Below, piece by piece: positions 21,016-34,174 of a stretch of 64,000 nt of DNA. A program made the translations under genes and the position numbers. Below the pieces are notes generated by a model. It was not told the DNA's origin. It saw nothing but the letters and a program-made list of their open reading frames with translations, and ran no database searches. How positions within the stretch are numbered: position 1 is the stretch's first letter; each line of letters opens with the position of its first letter. The DNA is from Artemisia argyi (lineage: Eukaryota > Streptophyta > Magnoliopsida > Asterales > Asteraceae), in NCBI GenBank assembly GCA_030686995.1, contig CM060696.1, positions 11,483,487 through 11,547,486 of the forward strand, read 5' to 3'.

Positions 21016-21413
21016 CTACAATCGACGTAACCTAAACTTTGAATAAACTCGGAACCTCGAACCAATGTTTTGAAAGGCTCAAGGTGCACTAAGGTGCAAA
21101 CGGAGGTAAAGAGCCTCGAATCGAGGAGCATTCCAAGGCGCGAGATTCATGAATGTGAGGCGCACTAAATACATTAAGTTTTTTATAACCTGTGTGACCA
21201 TTTATGTAGCTTAAATAACACAAAATAACATTAAAAATACTTAATACATGACACATATTGCCATTATAAAGATTAAAATGGATCAGTTGTCACTTCTCAA
21301 ACGGATCAACTCTTTGACTCGATAACCTATAGAGATTAAAATCCATATCGGACTAAATATGCTTGTATCCTATACTTGTAGACTCACATCTAACAAAGCT
21401 CTCAATTTAACCC
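21016..21413. other. Flank of the SIRE-like LTR, no gene seen
   Basis: A short AAGGTGCA-type repeat lies at 21070-21130. Nothing else is recognised. Confidence 0.45.
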
Positions 21414-23114
21414 TGTAGAAACGTAGAGGGGGGGGGGGGTGAATATGTTCCTCTTTAAAATCATAAAACTTTCGTATCAAATTCCCGATCAAGTATGACT
21501 AAATATGAATAGTGGTTATGTCACTCACAACAAACATATATGTCACTCAATTACAAGTATACAAGCAATCACATAACATGAGATTTAAAAGTATTTAGCT
21601 ACTATTTATTGCACTAGGGACGGTCCCTAAAATACACCTACCGTCCCTTAAATCTTGGGGACTGTCCCTGTATAAAGGACTGTCGCCAGTGGGCATGTTT
21701 TTTAGCAGATGTGTGGTTAATTATGTATTTGCATTTTTTAGTTGTTTTAGTGTTTATATCTCAAGCATAATCATAATCTAAGCAACTAGCTACACAAACA
21801 CAACCTTAAATGCAAGAAGATAAATGCAAGAAAGGAAAGTAAAGAGAAGAGAAGAGAAGACACAAACCAGACACGATGATTTATAGTGGTTCGGCACGAA
21901 GCACCTCTTCGTCCTACTCCACTCCTCGAGTACCACACTCGAGAGTTACTTCACTAGTCAACACACTCAATTATGGCAGAACAAACCGTACACAATCTTA
22001 CACCAAGTTTAATGACACTAAGCGGAATGTCGAGTCCTAATCCTAGCTAGAACCAATCTACACCAAAGCCCACGTGGCTACACGAACAAGCACTCTTATC
22101 CCACTAAGATCAACACATGATCCAAGTCTTCACATGAACGAGCACTCTCGTTCACTTGAATCTTCCCCCGATTCAAGCCTTCTCACACGGACTTTACTAA
22201 GTCCAAATCTTCACACTAGAACTCCACTGATTCCTAGCCTTCACACAACAACACACAAACTATTACAAGTCCTAATATAGGTACAACACTTCTTTGACTT
22301 ACACGTTGTCCATTTTAAACCTAACAACGACTCATACACAAGTCGGATCTACTAATATTCAAGAATAGAGTTTATAGAAAGAAGAGAATCGTAACACTAG
22401 TTACGTGTTTGTGTATGAACTCAATAACACTTCGATTCTTGATGACTTCGAGTGTTCTTATCTTGCACTTGAGATAGAGGATGACGGGATCACTCATAAA
22501 TACATGCCAAAGAGTTATAGTGATCAAAGAAGAATAAAGGAAAGAACAGAAAATTTTGTGCTAAGAGGATTACCAAAAATCTGATGAAAATGGGTCAGTA
22601 TATATAGCCAGCTCGAGGAGCGGGGGACGGTCCCTTAAACCTTGGATAGTCCCTTATATATAAAGGACCGTCTTGTATTTAAGGGACCTTGTCGACAGTT
22701 TTTGTCCTCTTGTGGTGAAATGTTATATGGTGAAATTTTATCTGAGTTGGGCGGGAAAAATAGTTGTTTGGGATTTGAAATTCAAATTTATTTTTCTTTA
22801 AAACATTTCTTTGTAAATACAAAAATATTTTGTCTAATTTATTTTAGTAAAAATGTTGTCACATTTATAAAAATGTGAAGTTTAAGGACAAAAATAATTT
22901 TCTTTGATCACTTAACAAAGTTCGTATAGTGTTTGTTCATACCTGAAGTGATGTAGACTTGAGCCATCGAGAGATGTTGATGCTTTCCGGCATTGATGAT
23001 TTGTGTAAACAAGTAACTTGTGCACTTTACGTTATGTACTACAAGTTACATGTTTGTTATCATTAAAACATGAAGAAATTGTATAGATTAAACGTTGTAC
23101 CGTTTGCACTAACA
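21414..23114 (-). repeat. SIRE/Maximus-like copia 3' LTR
   Basis: Read on the minus strand it starts TGTTAGTGCAAACGG, immediately after the polypurine tract AAAAAGGGGGAGAT (23115-23128). It ends CCCCTCTACGTTTCTACA, the same ending as the LTR at 41777-44472. A TATATATAG box lies at 22599-22607. Palindromic GGGACGGTCCC blocks lie upstream of that box (22620-22690) and near the end (21616-21690). The partner 5' LTR is not in the window. The interior is cut by element A at 23227. Confidence 0.75.
22599..22607 (-). promoter_or_regulatory. TATA box of the SIRE-like LTR
   Basis: The minus strand reads CTATATATA just downstream of the GGGACGGTCCC block. Confidence 0.5.
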
Positions 23115-23226
23115 ATCTCCCCCTTTTTGATGATGCTAAATATGTAAACCGTAACTTATAGTAAAGTGTTGAAGTTACTTGTTTTACACTCCCTCTCCCC
23201 CTTTTGTCGAAGCAAAAAGGTGTCGC
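23115..23226 (-). mobile_element. 3' end of the SIRE-like interior, truncated
   Basis: It holds the polypurine tract (AAAAAGGGGGAGAT on the minus strand) and about 100 bp of interior. It breaks off exactly where element A starts. Confidence 0.6.
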
Positions 23227-23519
23227 TGATGCGTGGGAATTGCACCAGGCTTTACCTCTCGAGGGATCTTGAGAAGCTTACAACCCCCACCAGGAAGTGT
23301 ACCTAATCGTTGTAGTATATTATAGTGACAAGTACCGGGGGATTGATCGTTCAACTCAGGAATAGTGTCGCTAGGATTAGAAAACCTAAAAACTAGGTCT
23401 AGAGGTGAGGGATGATTCTTTTTGTATTTTTATATTTTTATAAAAGCAATTAAAATCTCAGGTGTTTGGAAGAGTGGGCGGAATTAATTGCTACTCAACT
23501 AACCCAATAACTAAGATGC
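23227..23519 (-). repeat. Element A 3' LTR, part 1
   Basis: It matches 38968-39261 and ends with the target GATGC at the element B insertion point. Confidence 0.88.
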
Positions 23520-26500
23520 TGATTGAGGCAAAAGCAGTCAACTAAATTCAACCACGGATGTGGTCAAACAAGTCAAAATCCTAAGGCTCAATGCTCCGCG
23601 GAAGTATAAGGTTTCCCCGGGTCGTATGTCCCGACGAGGTGTGAATTGTAAACAAACGGTTATTTGATCGGGTGACTTTGGACAGGAAAAGGGGTTTAAG
23701 TGTGATTGAACTATGGAATCTACAGTGAAATAGCTTAAACAAGCTATATGAATAAGACGGGAAAGGAGGAAAAACCAGAAACGATTAAAACCTAAAAACG
23801 CGTACGTTACGTTTAAATAAACGTAGACGTACGAAATAAAACGCGAGTTTTAACAAAATAAAATACTTACGGGTATGAAAATCACATTTTTACAATCCTA
23901 ATAATAAAAGAAACTTTTTAGAAAATTAAAATTACTTTTTACACTATTTAATTATTTAATATTAATTAAAAACTATTTAATACTTATTATTAATATTTAA
24001 AACACTTAAATATAATACAATATTAATTAAGCACTAGAAAAATGAAAATAAAATTTCTAAAATTATAAAATAACTAAAAATAAGTTTTAAAACTAAAAAT
24101 AAGTGTTTTTGTCTTTTTGTGAATTTTCTATTAATTAATTACTATTTAATTACTAATTAACTATTTTAAATTAAGAAAATTACTAAATGAACAGTAAAAA
24201 TTCTAATAAAATTTCTAAAATTACTTTATAACATATAAAAGCTATAAAAAATATAAAAACTTGATTTTACTTAATAAAAACTAATAATGCTATTTTAAAC
24301 TATTTATTAATTAAGAATTAATAAAACTAAAATTAATTCTAATTAATACTAAATGAGAAAATAAAAATCTGAGAAAATTAATATAAATACTTTAATATAA
24401 GATATAATTAATAAAAATATAAAAATGACAAGTACTTAATAAAAATTTAAAAATGAAAATTAAAATTAAATTACATTAAATAGAAACTATCACTTATTTT
24501 TAAATTTGATTTTTCTTGATTTTTATTTTACAAACCTATTAAACACTTAAAAACAAATAATTTTTGTAAAAACAAAATTTTTATAAACTTAAAATAAGCT
24601 GAATATAGGCTGAAATGGTCAACAGTTGACCACAGTTGACCAAAAAGCAAAATGGGCTAAAACTAGCATGTGTGGGACCCACAAGGGTTGAAACTGATCC
24701 AAATAAGCTTATGGAACTTGTATAAGCTGGAATAAGCCAAGATGGACCCACAGAATAAGCAATGAGTAGCAATAAGCACTTATCAAATTTCTATGAACTC
24801 AGATTATGGGACAACTTTGTGGGGCTAGTTCAGGTGGGACCCAGTTGGTATGAGGTCAAACCAAGGGTCAAATGAGGAACCCTACCATGGGGAGGGTTGA
24901 ATGGTGCAAGGTGGGGGGTTGTGGGACCCACTGGGTGGTCAGAAAACCACCACCAAAGGTGGTGGTGGGTGATGGATCTGTGCAGCAGGGGAAGACAGCT
25001 GAGCCTGCAGCTCACTTTTGGGCAATGTGGGGCCCAATGGAAAATTTGCAAAAATGAAACAAGGAGGGGACTCAGTAGTTGAGATGGTAGAGAACCAATA
25101 GGAACAATTTTCAATCCATGAAAGCAAATACACAAATCACTAAAAATCCTGGAACTTTTGTAAAAAAAACTGAATTGGTACAATTTGACTTTTTCCAAAA
25201 ACTTGTTACATTGACTTTTTTGAACTTTGTATGATCAAATCTGATTATATAAACTATATTATGATATAATAAGTTGATTTAAAGCTGTATTAACATGCAA
25301 TAGACCAATGTGAATGGATTTAGAAACTAAATCCCATGACAGTTAACTGTCATGGGGATTGGAAGTGATTATTGACTTTTGGTGCTAAAAACTTGAACTT
25401 GAAACTTGTTTTGACCTGACTATACCTAATGTAACATGCTAGGACTGAAAATAACAAACAAACCACAGATCTAAATGGTCAGAACCACATATCCAAACAC
25501 CCCTGCTAATGGCAGTTTCACTAACTTTGTGAGTTAAAGACTTAATCTAACCCAACTGATGATCCACCTAGATTACTAAACCATATTAAAGACTAGTGAA
25601 TACCTAAATTAGGTAAAGAACATTAAGTACACAAGTTTGTGAGGATGACTAAGTAGGGACAGTGGGTTCACTACTATTATTTAGAGCATGAGACAACTAA
25701 CCAAATCACTTAAACAAACAAATCAAGCAATATTTAACACAAGTACTTAACTAATAAACATCAAATAAGCTTAAAACAAAAAGAAAAGTATCAATAAGCA
25801 GTTGTACAGTAGAAATGCAAAAAATTGGAACTTTGCTTACAAGAAATGTCTCCAAGCTGAAAAGTGAGAACCAAGGATCTAATCCTAACCTAGCATCTCC
25901 CCTGAGATTCTAATACCACCAGCAATCCTCCATCAGTCACATTCCATACCTGTAACCTTTAAACACTCACTTTTGATTTATTAAGTTATTTTTGAGTATT
26001 TTTAGTTAACTAACTTAAAACAAGTTGAATAGAATAGATAGCTTCCAAAAACTATTTAGTAACTTAGATGAGACCAAAAGAACATTAAACAACAACCTTT
26101 ACAACAAACAAGAAAAATTGAGATTTTCAAGTTAAAATTGCAAATTTGTGAATTTAACTAGAGAGCTTGAAATTGGGATTACAGAAAGTTTGAATTACAT
26201 GAATAAAACTGATTACAATACTTCTTTAATTGAAAATTATAACTGAGAGAACAAATTACACTAATTCGTATCTTAAACTTACACTACAACTACACTACAG
26301 CTACTGACTTTCCATTCTTCCTTTTTCTTTCTTTAAATAGTTCCTGGAGTCTTTCTCTTTCATTCCCACCAATACTCTGAGCTGTTGGATCACTCAAATC
26401 AATCTGAGCCGTTCAAATTAAGTTTGGCGGGAAAATGGGTTTTGGCAGGTTGGGTTGCTTGTGAGGAATTTGTGGTCATTAAATGTTTCTTGGATTATAA

Positions 26501-27387
26501 TGGTGAGTTGGGGGACAAAGAGTGGAGAAAGTGAGCTGGAGGCATGGCAGAGGAGGGGGGTGGTTTGGTTTTGCAGGTCAAGTGGGGGAAGGAAGGAGTA
26601 ATACGGGGTGTTTGACTTGGGTTGACTGGGTGGACCGGGTATTAGTTTAAAAGGGAAGATGGGCTTAAGTTTGGTGGGCTTAGGATTAGCAGGTTATGGT
26701 TTTTGGGTTTAGTAATAACAAAGCATAAGGTCTAAATTGGTTAAGTGTTATCTCTCAAGGACCAAATTGCAAAAACTGAAACCATAGGGACTGAAAATGG
26801 TGTTTTTCCAAAGTTCTCATAAGGGACCATTCATGCATATCGTAAGTATCCAAAACCATTTTTTGCAATTTTGTATTTTTCAAAATTCCCGGGGATCATT
26901 TATGTAAATTTTCAAAATCCGGGGACTAAAATTGCCATTTTCTCAAAATTTTCATCCAGGGATTAAAAATAGTTTTTATGAATTCCCAAGGATCAAAATT
27001 GATTTTTCTTTCAAAATTATCCCACCAGGGACCTTTTCTGCCAATATTTGAAACTCCAGGGACTTAAACTGTAAATTTCCAAAACTTTCCAATTTTTCAC
27101 CAAAGGACTAAATATGACATTTTATGATTTCAAAATGACCTTTGGTGATAATTTTCTATATTTTGAATATCCAGGGACTAGATTTGTAATTTTATGAAAG
27201 TTGAGGGACTGAAACTGCCAATTTTGCAAACTTTGTGCGTTTTTCATTTGTTTTTGCTCATTTTGCATCTAAAACATATAAAACACAATTTTGGAATATT
27301 TTCAGTATTTTGATGCATTACTGAGTGTTTTTGCATGTTTTGCAGTTCATATTAGACCAAAAATGATGAGTGTTTGAGCACTCATCA
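23520..27387 (-). repeat. Element B 3' LTR
   Basis: It is strongly AT-rich for 23880-24560 and has no gene. Short open frames inside it recur at the same places in the other LTR and are not genes. A series of AGGGACTNAAA-like words (26760-27200) gives a degenerate internal repeat. Confidence 0.95.
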
Positions 27388-27402
27388 ATCCCCCACACTA
27401 AA
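27388..27402 (-). promoter_or_regulatory. Element B polypurine tract
   Basis: The minus strand reads AGTGTGGGGGAT directly before the 3' LTR, the plus-strand primer position. Confidence 0.7.
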
Positions 27403-27439
27403 CTATTGCTAGTCCCTAGCAATACTGTTTTGAAAACTT

Positions 27440-27830
27440 GATGGTTTTGAAAAACTCTTTACCAAAAGCCATCACTTCTGGAGTAGCCAGGTGTAAGAAC
27501 TGTGGCACACCTGATAACCGTGTGATTTTGAGCAAACCACCAGCTGTCAACGGATTTGAGTAGTCTTTACCAAAAGCCGTTTGCTTCTGGACTAGCCAGC
27601 TCTTGATGGAATAGTCAACATCTTGGTGAGCTGATTACCAATTATGGATTTTCCACGGCCTTTACCACAAGCCATAATCTTGCGGGCTAGCCAACTCATT
27701 TGTTTTCGGGGAGTTGATGAACCATACAATTTTGGGCAAATTGCCAGCCGTCAACGGATTTGATTTGTCTTTACCAAGAGCCGTTTGCTCCTGGACTAGC
27801 CAATCCCTTTTGTCGCTTAGACAAGGCGGA
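27440..27830 (-). repeat. Element B 3' untranslated tandem repeats
   Basis: The word CTTTACCAAAAGCC and a following GGACTAGCCA recur at 27457, 27565, 27660 and 27769, a period near 105 bp, with CAGCCGTCAACGGATTTGA between some copies. Tandem repeats between the last ORF and the 3' LTR are a known trait of Tat/Ogre elements. Confidence 0.7.
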
Positions 27831-28177
27831 CTGATTACCAAAAATTTTGAAGCACCAGTGAAAAATTTTTGAAAATTTTTTGAAATTTTGGCTAAAAACG
27901 GGGGTATTATATAGTAAAATGTGATAAAATTCGCTAGAATAGCGAATACCCTCCCCACACTTAGCATGAATATTGTCCTCAATATTCAAAGTCCCGGCTA
28001 TTATGCCGACATTTTGAACGTAAAAGGGCAACATTACATGGTAAGCGTGGAAAAACACCATTTTTTCACTTCATAAGTAACCATAGCATGGGGGACTCCC
28101 CCACACTTAGGGTGAAAACCCTATAAGCATGCTACTGTTTTTGTTTACCGAGTCGCTAGCTTGACTCGACCCCGAAT

Positions 28178-29998
28178 TCATTTGTCCTTGGGGAAGCATG
28201 ATGTGGAAGAGACAATCTCAATCGGACTTTCATTCAAGATGTTTGGACAAACATTTGAAGCACGTGAAAGTTCCACACCGATGAGATAAGTATCCGGCTC
28301 AAGATAATAATACATGAAAATGCCGGGATCAAATATAGTGTCCTCACTCCCGAAGGAGTGAAGAAGAGAAGAAGTCACCTTATAGGTGAAGAAAAGGAAG
28401 AAAATCATGACGAAAACCATGATTTGATATTCTTCCTCAAGAGGAGGCTCAATAGCCTGAGTTTGGATTTCAAAGGGTAAGCTCGTAAACAACCCGGGAG
28501 GGTGGGTGGGAATTTGCAAATTCTCATAATTGAGAGCATCTCCCCCCGGGATATCAAACTCTGGAGGAGTCGTGATATGATGAGCGAGTTCACCGGAGAA
28601 CTCCTCATGAAGAGAATCATTCACTAGATGTGAATTTGTGAACTCATGTTCCATTGTGGACTCATCACAATCCTCGTCAAAGATTGGATTGTTAGAAATC
28701 ATAGTGAATTCAGATTCGAATTCAAATAGAGGATTGGTGAGAGTCGTATTGAATGTTTCGGGAACAAAGAGATTATCATTCTCTATTGGATTTTCGGGAT
28801 AAGAAGTGAGTGACGGATCATGATATAGGAGACTTTCAATTTCTCCCAGATCGGCTTGGAAATCGAGGAGACCATCATCACTTTCCAATGAAAGTGGATT
28901 GATGTGAGTGAGTTCATTGGCGAACTCCTCAAGAAGAGGATCAGCATCAAACTGTGGGAGTGATGCCTCAATGTACTCAATGTCTCCATGAGATGTACAA
29001 TCATCATTAAAATCTGAGAAAGTCTCAAAATGATCGTTTGAACACTCAAGAGGGGAAGGAATATCACACATGTGCTCAAGAGTTCCCTGTGACTCTCTCG
29101 GGATTGGGACAAGGATCTCAACACTAGACTTTATTAATTCGTCCAATTCCTTATTAGGAACAGTGCTAAGATGCTCATCCCCCATGCTCAGAGAGTGAGT
29201 GGGAACCTCGGGTGTGATAGCAGTTGTTTGAGATGGAATCTCAACTGCTGGGATATCAACTGATGAACTTGATGGATCTTTATAGAATTGAAGGATATCA
29301 AGTGTATCCTCATCATCACTGTCATCAGGAATAAAACGGAACAAAGAGCTAGATCTGGCTGCTTTTTCTCTTGCAATGGATTCCCTAACAGATTTTTCAT
29401 AGGCATCTTGGGAATTTATTTTAGCAGCCTGCTCTTCAGCTAGCAATTCTTCCATGGATTTTTGATGAGTATGTCTTTGGGCAAAGTCTTTAACTAAACC
29501 CTTAAGCTCATCAACGATTTTCATCATATTTTGCATTTCTGGAAGAAGTGCTTGATTCATATCATACTGTGGAGGTTGGTCATAATAAGGTGTGTCAAAA
29601 TCGTCACAAGGATATGGATTCCCCGTTTGACAATCTGAGCTGAAGTGTGGACCTCCACAGTAATCACAACTGTAAAACTGTTGAGTCTGGATTGGTGAAT
29701 CATATGGGTATTAGTCATAACCAAAGTTCTGAGCATCTCCAGAAAACTGTTCATAGACAAACGTGTTTCCGATTTGACACTCAAATCCTTGGTGAGGACC
29801 ACTACAAAACTCACACAGATATGTCAGTATCTCATGATGTGGTGGCTGGTAGGATGATTCAGATGTGTCATGGTAAGGATAGGGAGCTTGGTTATAGACA
29901 GACCCATCTCTTGACTCTACCATGCTACAGCCGGGACAATTCCCACCATTATGAGGACCACCACACCATTGGCAACCCAAATGGTATGGATACGACAT
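28178..29998 (-). pseudogene. Element B gag-like protein with three CxxC-H-C knuckles, one in-frame stop
   Basis: From ATG 29998 the frame runs to a stop at 28178, broken only by a TAA at 29713-29711 (codon 96). Three knuckles with the same spacing C-x2-C-x3-H-x4-C appear: C9/C12/H16/C21, C62/C65/H69/C74 and, after the stop, C111/C114/H118/C123. The rest (an ATG at 29560 opens 460 codons) is acidic, with the motif LDELIKSSVE and, near the end, a hydrophobic VFVMIFFLFF patch and SEDTIFDPGI. I know these motifs from retroelement proteins of Anthemideae. The role is presumably nucleic-acid binding or packaging. The single stop in such a young element suggests a recent mutation, or that the protein is not needed in cis. 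Confidence 0.75.
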
Positions 29999-30275
29999 AG
30001 GAAAGAATCAAAGGTTCATAGAGGGGTAGGGATGAAGAATCAAAGATGTGAGAGGGTAAAGGTGAATATTTTTGGGTTTTTGGATAAACATTTTGTACAA
30101 ATGAGAAAGAAAATCTTTTTGTGTTTTTTGTGTTCGTTGAAAACTGATTTTAAAATGTTTTCGGGAACGTTTTTGTTTTGATAATAAGAAAATATGAACA
30201 AAGGATGGATAAATGTACAATGGAACGAATTCCAAAATCACTAATCAGAAAAACCGTTTAGATAAACGCGCACAA

Positions 30276-30295
30276 CCTCCCCGGCAGCGGCGCCA
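30276..30295 (-). promoter_or_regulatory. Element B primer binding site
   Basis: TGGCGCCGCTGCCGGGGAGG on the minus strand, five bases inside the 5' LTR, close to the tRNA-Asp-type site of Athila/Tat elements. It fixes the element's orientation. Confidence 0.85.
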
Positions 30296-30300
30296 AAATT

Positions 30301-33300
30301 TGATTGAGGCAAAAGCAGTCAACTAAATTCAACCACGGATGTGGTCAAACAAGTCAAACTCCTAAGGCTCAATGCTCCGCGGAAGTATAAGGTTTCCCCG
30401 GGTCGTATGTCCCGACGAGGTGTGAATTGTAAACAAACGGTTATTTGATCGGGTGACTTTGGACAGGAAAAGGGGTTTAAGTGTGATTGAACTATGGAAT
30501 CTACAGTGAAATAGCTTAAACAAGCTATATGAATAAGACGGGAAAGGAGGAAAAACCAGAAACGATTAAAACCTAAAAACGCGTACGTTACGTTTAAATA
30601 AACGTAGACGTACGAAATAAAACGCGAGTTTTAACAAAATAAAATACTTACGGGTATGAAAATCACATTTTTACAATCCTAATAATAAAAGAAACTTTTT
30701 AGAAAATTAAAATTACTTTTTACACTATTTAATTATTTAATATTAATTAAAAACTATTTAATACTTATTATTAATATTTAAAACACTTAAATATAATACA
30801 ATATTAATTAAGCACTAGAAAAATGAAAATAAAATTTCTAAAATTATAAAATAACTAAAAATAAGTTTTAAAACTAAAAATAAGTGTTTTTGTCTTTTTG
30901 TGAATTTTCTATTAATTAATTACTATTTAATTACTAATTAACTATTTTAAATTAAGAAAATTACTAAATGAACAGTAAAAATTCTAATAAAATTTCTAAA
31001 ATTACTTTATAACATATAAAAGCTATAAAAAATATAAAAACTTGATTTTACTTAATAAAAACTAATAATGCTATTTTAAACTATTTATTAATTAAGAATT
31101 AATAAAACTAAAATTAATTCTAATTAATACTAAATGAGAAAATAAAAATCTGAGAAAATTAATATAAATACTTTAATATAAGATATAATTAATAAAAATA
31201 TAAAAATGACAAGTACTTAATAAAAATTTAAAAATGAAAATTAAAATTAAATTACATTAAATAGAAACTATCACTTATTTTTAAATTTGATTTTTCTTGA
31301 TTTTTATTTTACAAACCTATTAAACACTTAAAAACAAATACTTTTTGTAAAAACAAAATTTTTATAAACTTAAAATAAGCTGAATATAGGCTGAAATGGT
31401 CAACAGTTGACCACAGTTGACCAAAAAGCAAAATGGGCTAAAACTAGCATGTGTGGGACCCACAAGGGTTGAAACTGATCCAAATAAGCTTATGGAACTT
31501 GTATAAGCTGGAATAAGCCAAGATGGACCCACAGAATAAGCAATGAGTAGCAATAAGCACTTATCAAATTTCTATGAACTCAGATTATGGGACAACTTTG
31601 TGGGGCTAGTTCAGGTGGGACCCAGTTGGTATGAGGTCAAACCAAGGGTCAAATGAGGAACCCTACCATGGGGAGGGTTGAATGGTGCAAGGTGGGGGGT
31701 TGTGGGACCCACTGGGTGGTCAGAAAACCACCACCAAAGGTGGTGGTGGGTGATGGATCTGTGCAGCAGGGGAAGACAGCTGAGCCTGCAGCTCACTTTT
31801 GGGCAATGTGGGGCCCAATGGAAAATTTGCAAAAATGAAACAAGGAGGGGACTCAGTAGTTGAGATGGTAGAGAACCAATAGGAACAATTTTCAATCCAT
31901 GAAAGCAAATACACAAATCACTAAAAATCCTGGAACTTTTGTAAAAAAAACTGAATTGGTACAATTTGACTTTTTCCAAAAACTTGTTACATTGACTTTT
32001 TTGAACTTTGTATGATCAAATCTGATTATATAAACTATATTATGATATAATAAGTTGATTTAAAGCTGTATTAACATGCAATAGACCAATGTGAATGGAT
32101 TTAGAAACTAAATCCCATGACAGTTAACTGTCATGGGGATTGGAAGTGATTATTGACTTTTGGTGCTAAAAACTTGAACTTGAAACTTGTTTTGACCTGA
32201 CTATACCTAATGTAACATGCTAGGACTGAAAATAACAAACAAACCACAAATCTAAATGGTCAGAACCACATATCCAAACACCCCTGCTAATGGCAGTTTC
32301 ACTAACTTTGTGAGTTAAAGACTTAATCTAACCCAACTGATGATCCACCTAGATTACTAAACCATATTAAAGACTAGTGAATACCTAAATTAGGTAAAGA
32401 ACATTAAGTACACAAGTTTGTGAGGATGACTAAGTAGGGACAGTGGGTTCACTACTATTATTTAGAGCATGAGACAACTAACCAAATCACTTAAACAAAC
32501 AAATCAAGCAATATTTAACACAAGTACTTAACTAATAAACATCAAATAAGCTTAAAACAAAAAGAAAAGTATCAATAAGCAGTTGTACAGTAGAAATGCA
32601 AAAAATTGGAACTTTGCTTACAAGAAATGTCTCCAAGCTGAAAAGTGAGAACCAAGGATCTAATCCTAACCTAGCATCTCCCCTGAGATTCTAATACCAC
32701 CAGCAATCCTCCATCAGTCACATTCCATACCTGTAACCTTTAAACACTCACTTTTGATTTATTAAGTTATTTTTGAGTATTTTTAGTTAACTAACTTAAA
32801 ACAAGTTGAATAGAATAGATAGCTTCCAAAAACTATTTAGTAACTTAGATGAGACCAAAAGAACATTAAACAACAACCTTTACAACAAACAAGAAAAATT
32901 GAGATTTTCAAGTTAAAATTGCAAATTTGTGAATTTAACTAGAGAGCTTGAAATTGGGATTACAGAAAGTTTGAATTACATGAATAAAACTGATTACAAT
33001 ACTTCTTTAATTGAAAATTATAACTGAGAGAACAAATTACACTAATTCGTATCTTAAACTTACACTACAACTACACTACAGCTACTGACTTTCCATTCTT
33101 CCTTTTTCTTTCTTTAAATAGTTCCTGGAGTCTTTCTCTTTCATTCCCACCAATACTCTGAGCTGTTGGATCACTCAAATCAATCTGAGCCGTTCAAATT
33201 AAGTTTGGCGGGAAAATGGGTTTTGGCAGGTTGGGTTGCTTGTGAGGAATTTGTGGTCATTAAATGTTTCTTGGATTATAATGGTGAGTTGGGGGACAAA

Positions 33301-34169
33301 GAGTGGAGAAAGTGAGCTGGAGGCATGGCAGAGGAGGGGGGTGGTTTGGTTTTGCAGGTCAAGTGGGGGAAGGAAGGAGTAATACGGGGTGTTTGACTTG
33401 GGTTGACTGGGTGGACCGGGTATTAGTTTAAAAGGGAAGATGGGCTTAAGTTTGGTGGGCTTAGGATTAGCAGGTTATGGTTTTTGGGTTTAGTAATAAC
33501 AAAGCATAAGGTCTAAATTGGTTAAGTGTTATCTCTCAAGGACCAAATTGCAAAAACTGAAACCATAGGGACTGAAAATGGTGTTTTTCCAAAGTTCTCA
33601 TAAGGGACCATTCATGCATATCGTAAGTATCCAAAACCATTTTTTGCAATTTTGTATTTTTCAAAATTCCCGGGGATCATTTATGTAAATTTTCAAAATC
33701 CGGGGACTAAAATTGCCATTTTCTCAAAATTTTCATCCAGGGATTAAAAATAGTTTTTATGAATTCCCAAGGATCAAAATTGATTTTTCTTTCAAAATTA
33801 TCCCACCAGGGACCTTTTCTGCCAATATTTGAAACTCCAGGGACTTAAACTGTAAATTTCCAAAACTTTCCAATTTTTCACCAAAGGACTAAATATGACA
33901 TTTTATGATTTCAAAATGACCTTTGGTGATAATTTTCTATATTTTGAATATCCAGGGACTAGATTTGTAATTTTATGAAAGTTGAGGGACTGAAACTGCC
34001 AATTTTGCAAACTTTGTGCGTTTTTCATTTGTTTTTGCTCATTTTGCATCTAAAACATATAAAACACAATTTTGGAATATTTTCAGTATTTTGATGCATT
34101 ACTGAGTGTTTTTGCATATTTTGCAGTTCATATTAGACCAAAAATGATGAGTGTTTGAGCACTCATCAG
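30301..34169 (-). repeat. Element B 5' LTR
   Basis: Near-identical to 23520-27387, offset by 6781 bp. Confidence 0.95.
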
Positions 34170-34174
34170 ATGCA

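Larger units (their letters stand above)
23520..34169 (-). mobile_element. Element B: very young non-autonomous element with 3.87-kb LTRs
   Basis: LTRs at 23520-27387 (3' LTR) and 30301-34169 (5' LTR) differ by about four substitutions and one A-run indel over 3868 bp. Both begin TGATTGAGGC and end CACTCATCA on the plus strand. GATGC occurs on both flanks (23515-23519, 34170-34174). The 2.9-kb interior has a TGGCGCC primer site, a gag-like frame with one stop, 3' tandem repeats and a polypurine tract, but no pol. This is the LARD-like plan of a Tat-type parasite that needs enzymes from another element. Confidence 0.95.

Noticed and set aside
24581..25198. Open frames in element B's 3' LTR that recur at 31362-31979
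   Set aside because: They are duplicated only because the LTR is duplicated. They are short, overlap on both strands and match no family.
29647..30000. Forward 117-codon frame opposite the element B gag-like ORF
   Set aside because: It is antisense to a frame with repeated zinc-knuckle motifs and has no features of its own.
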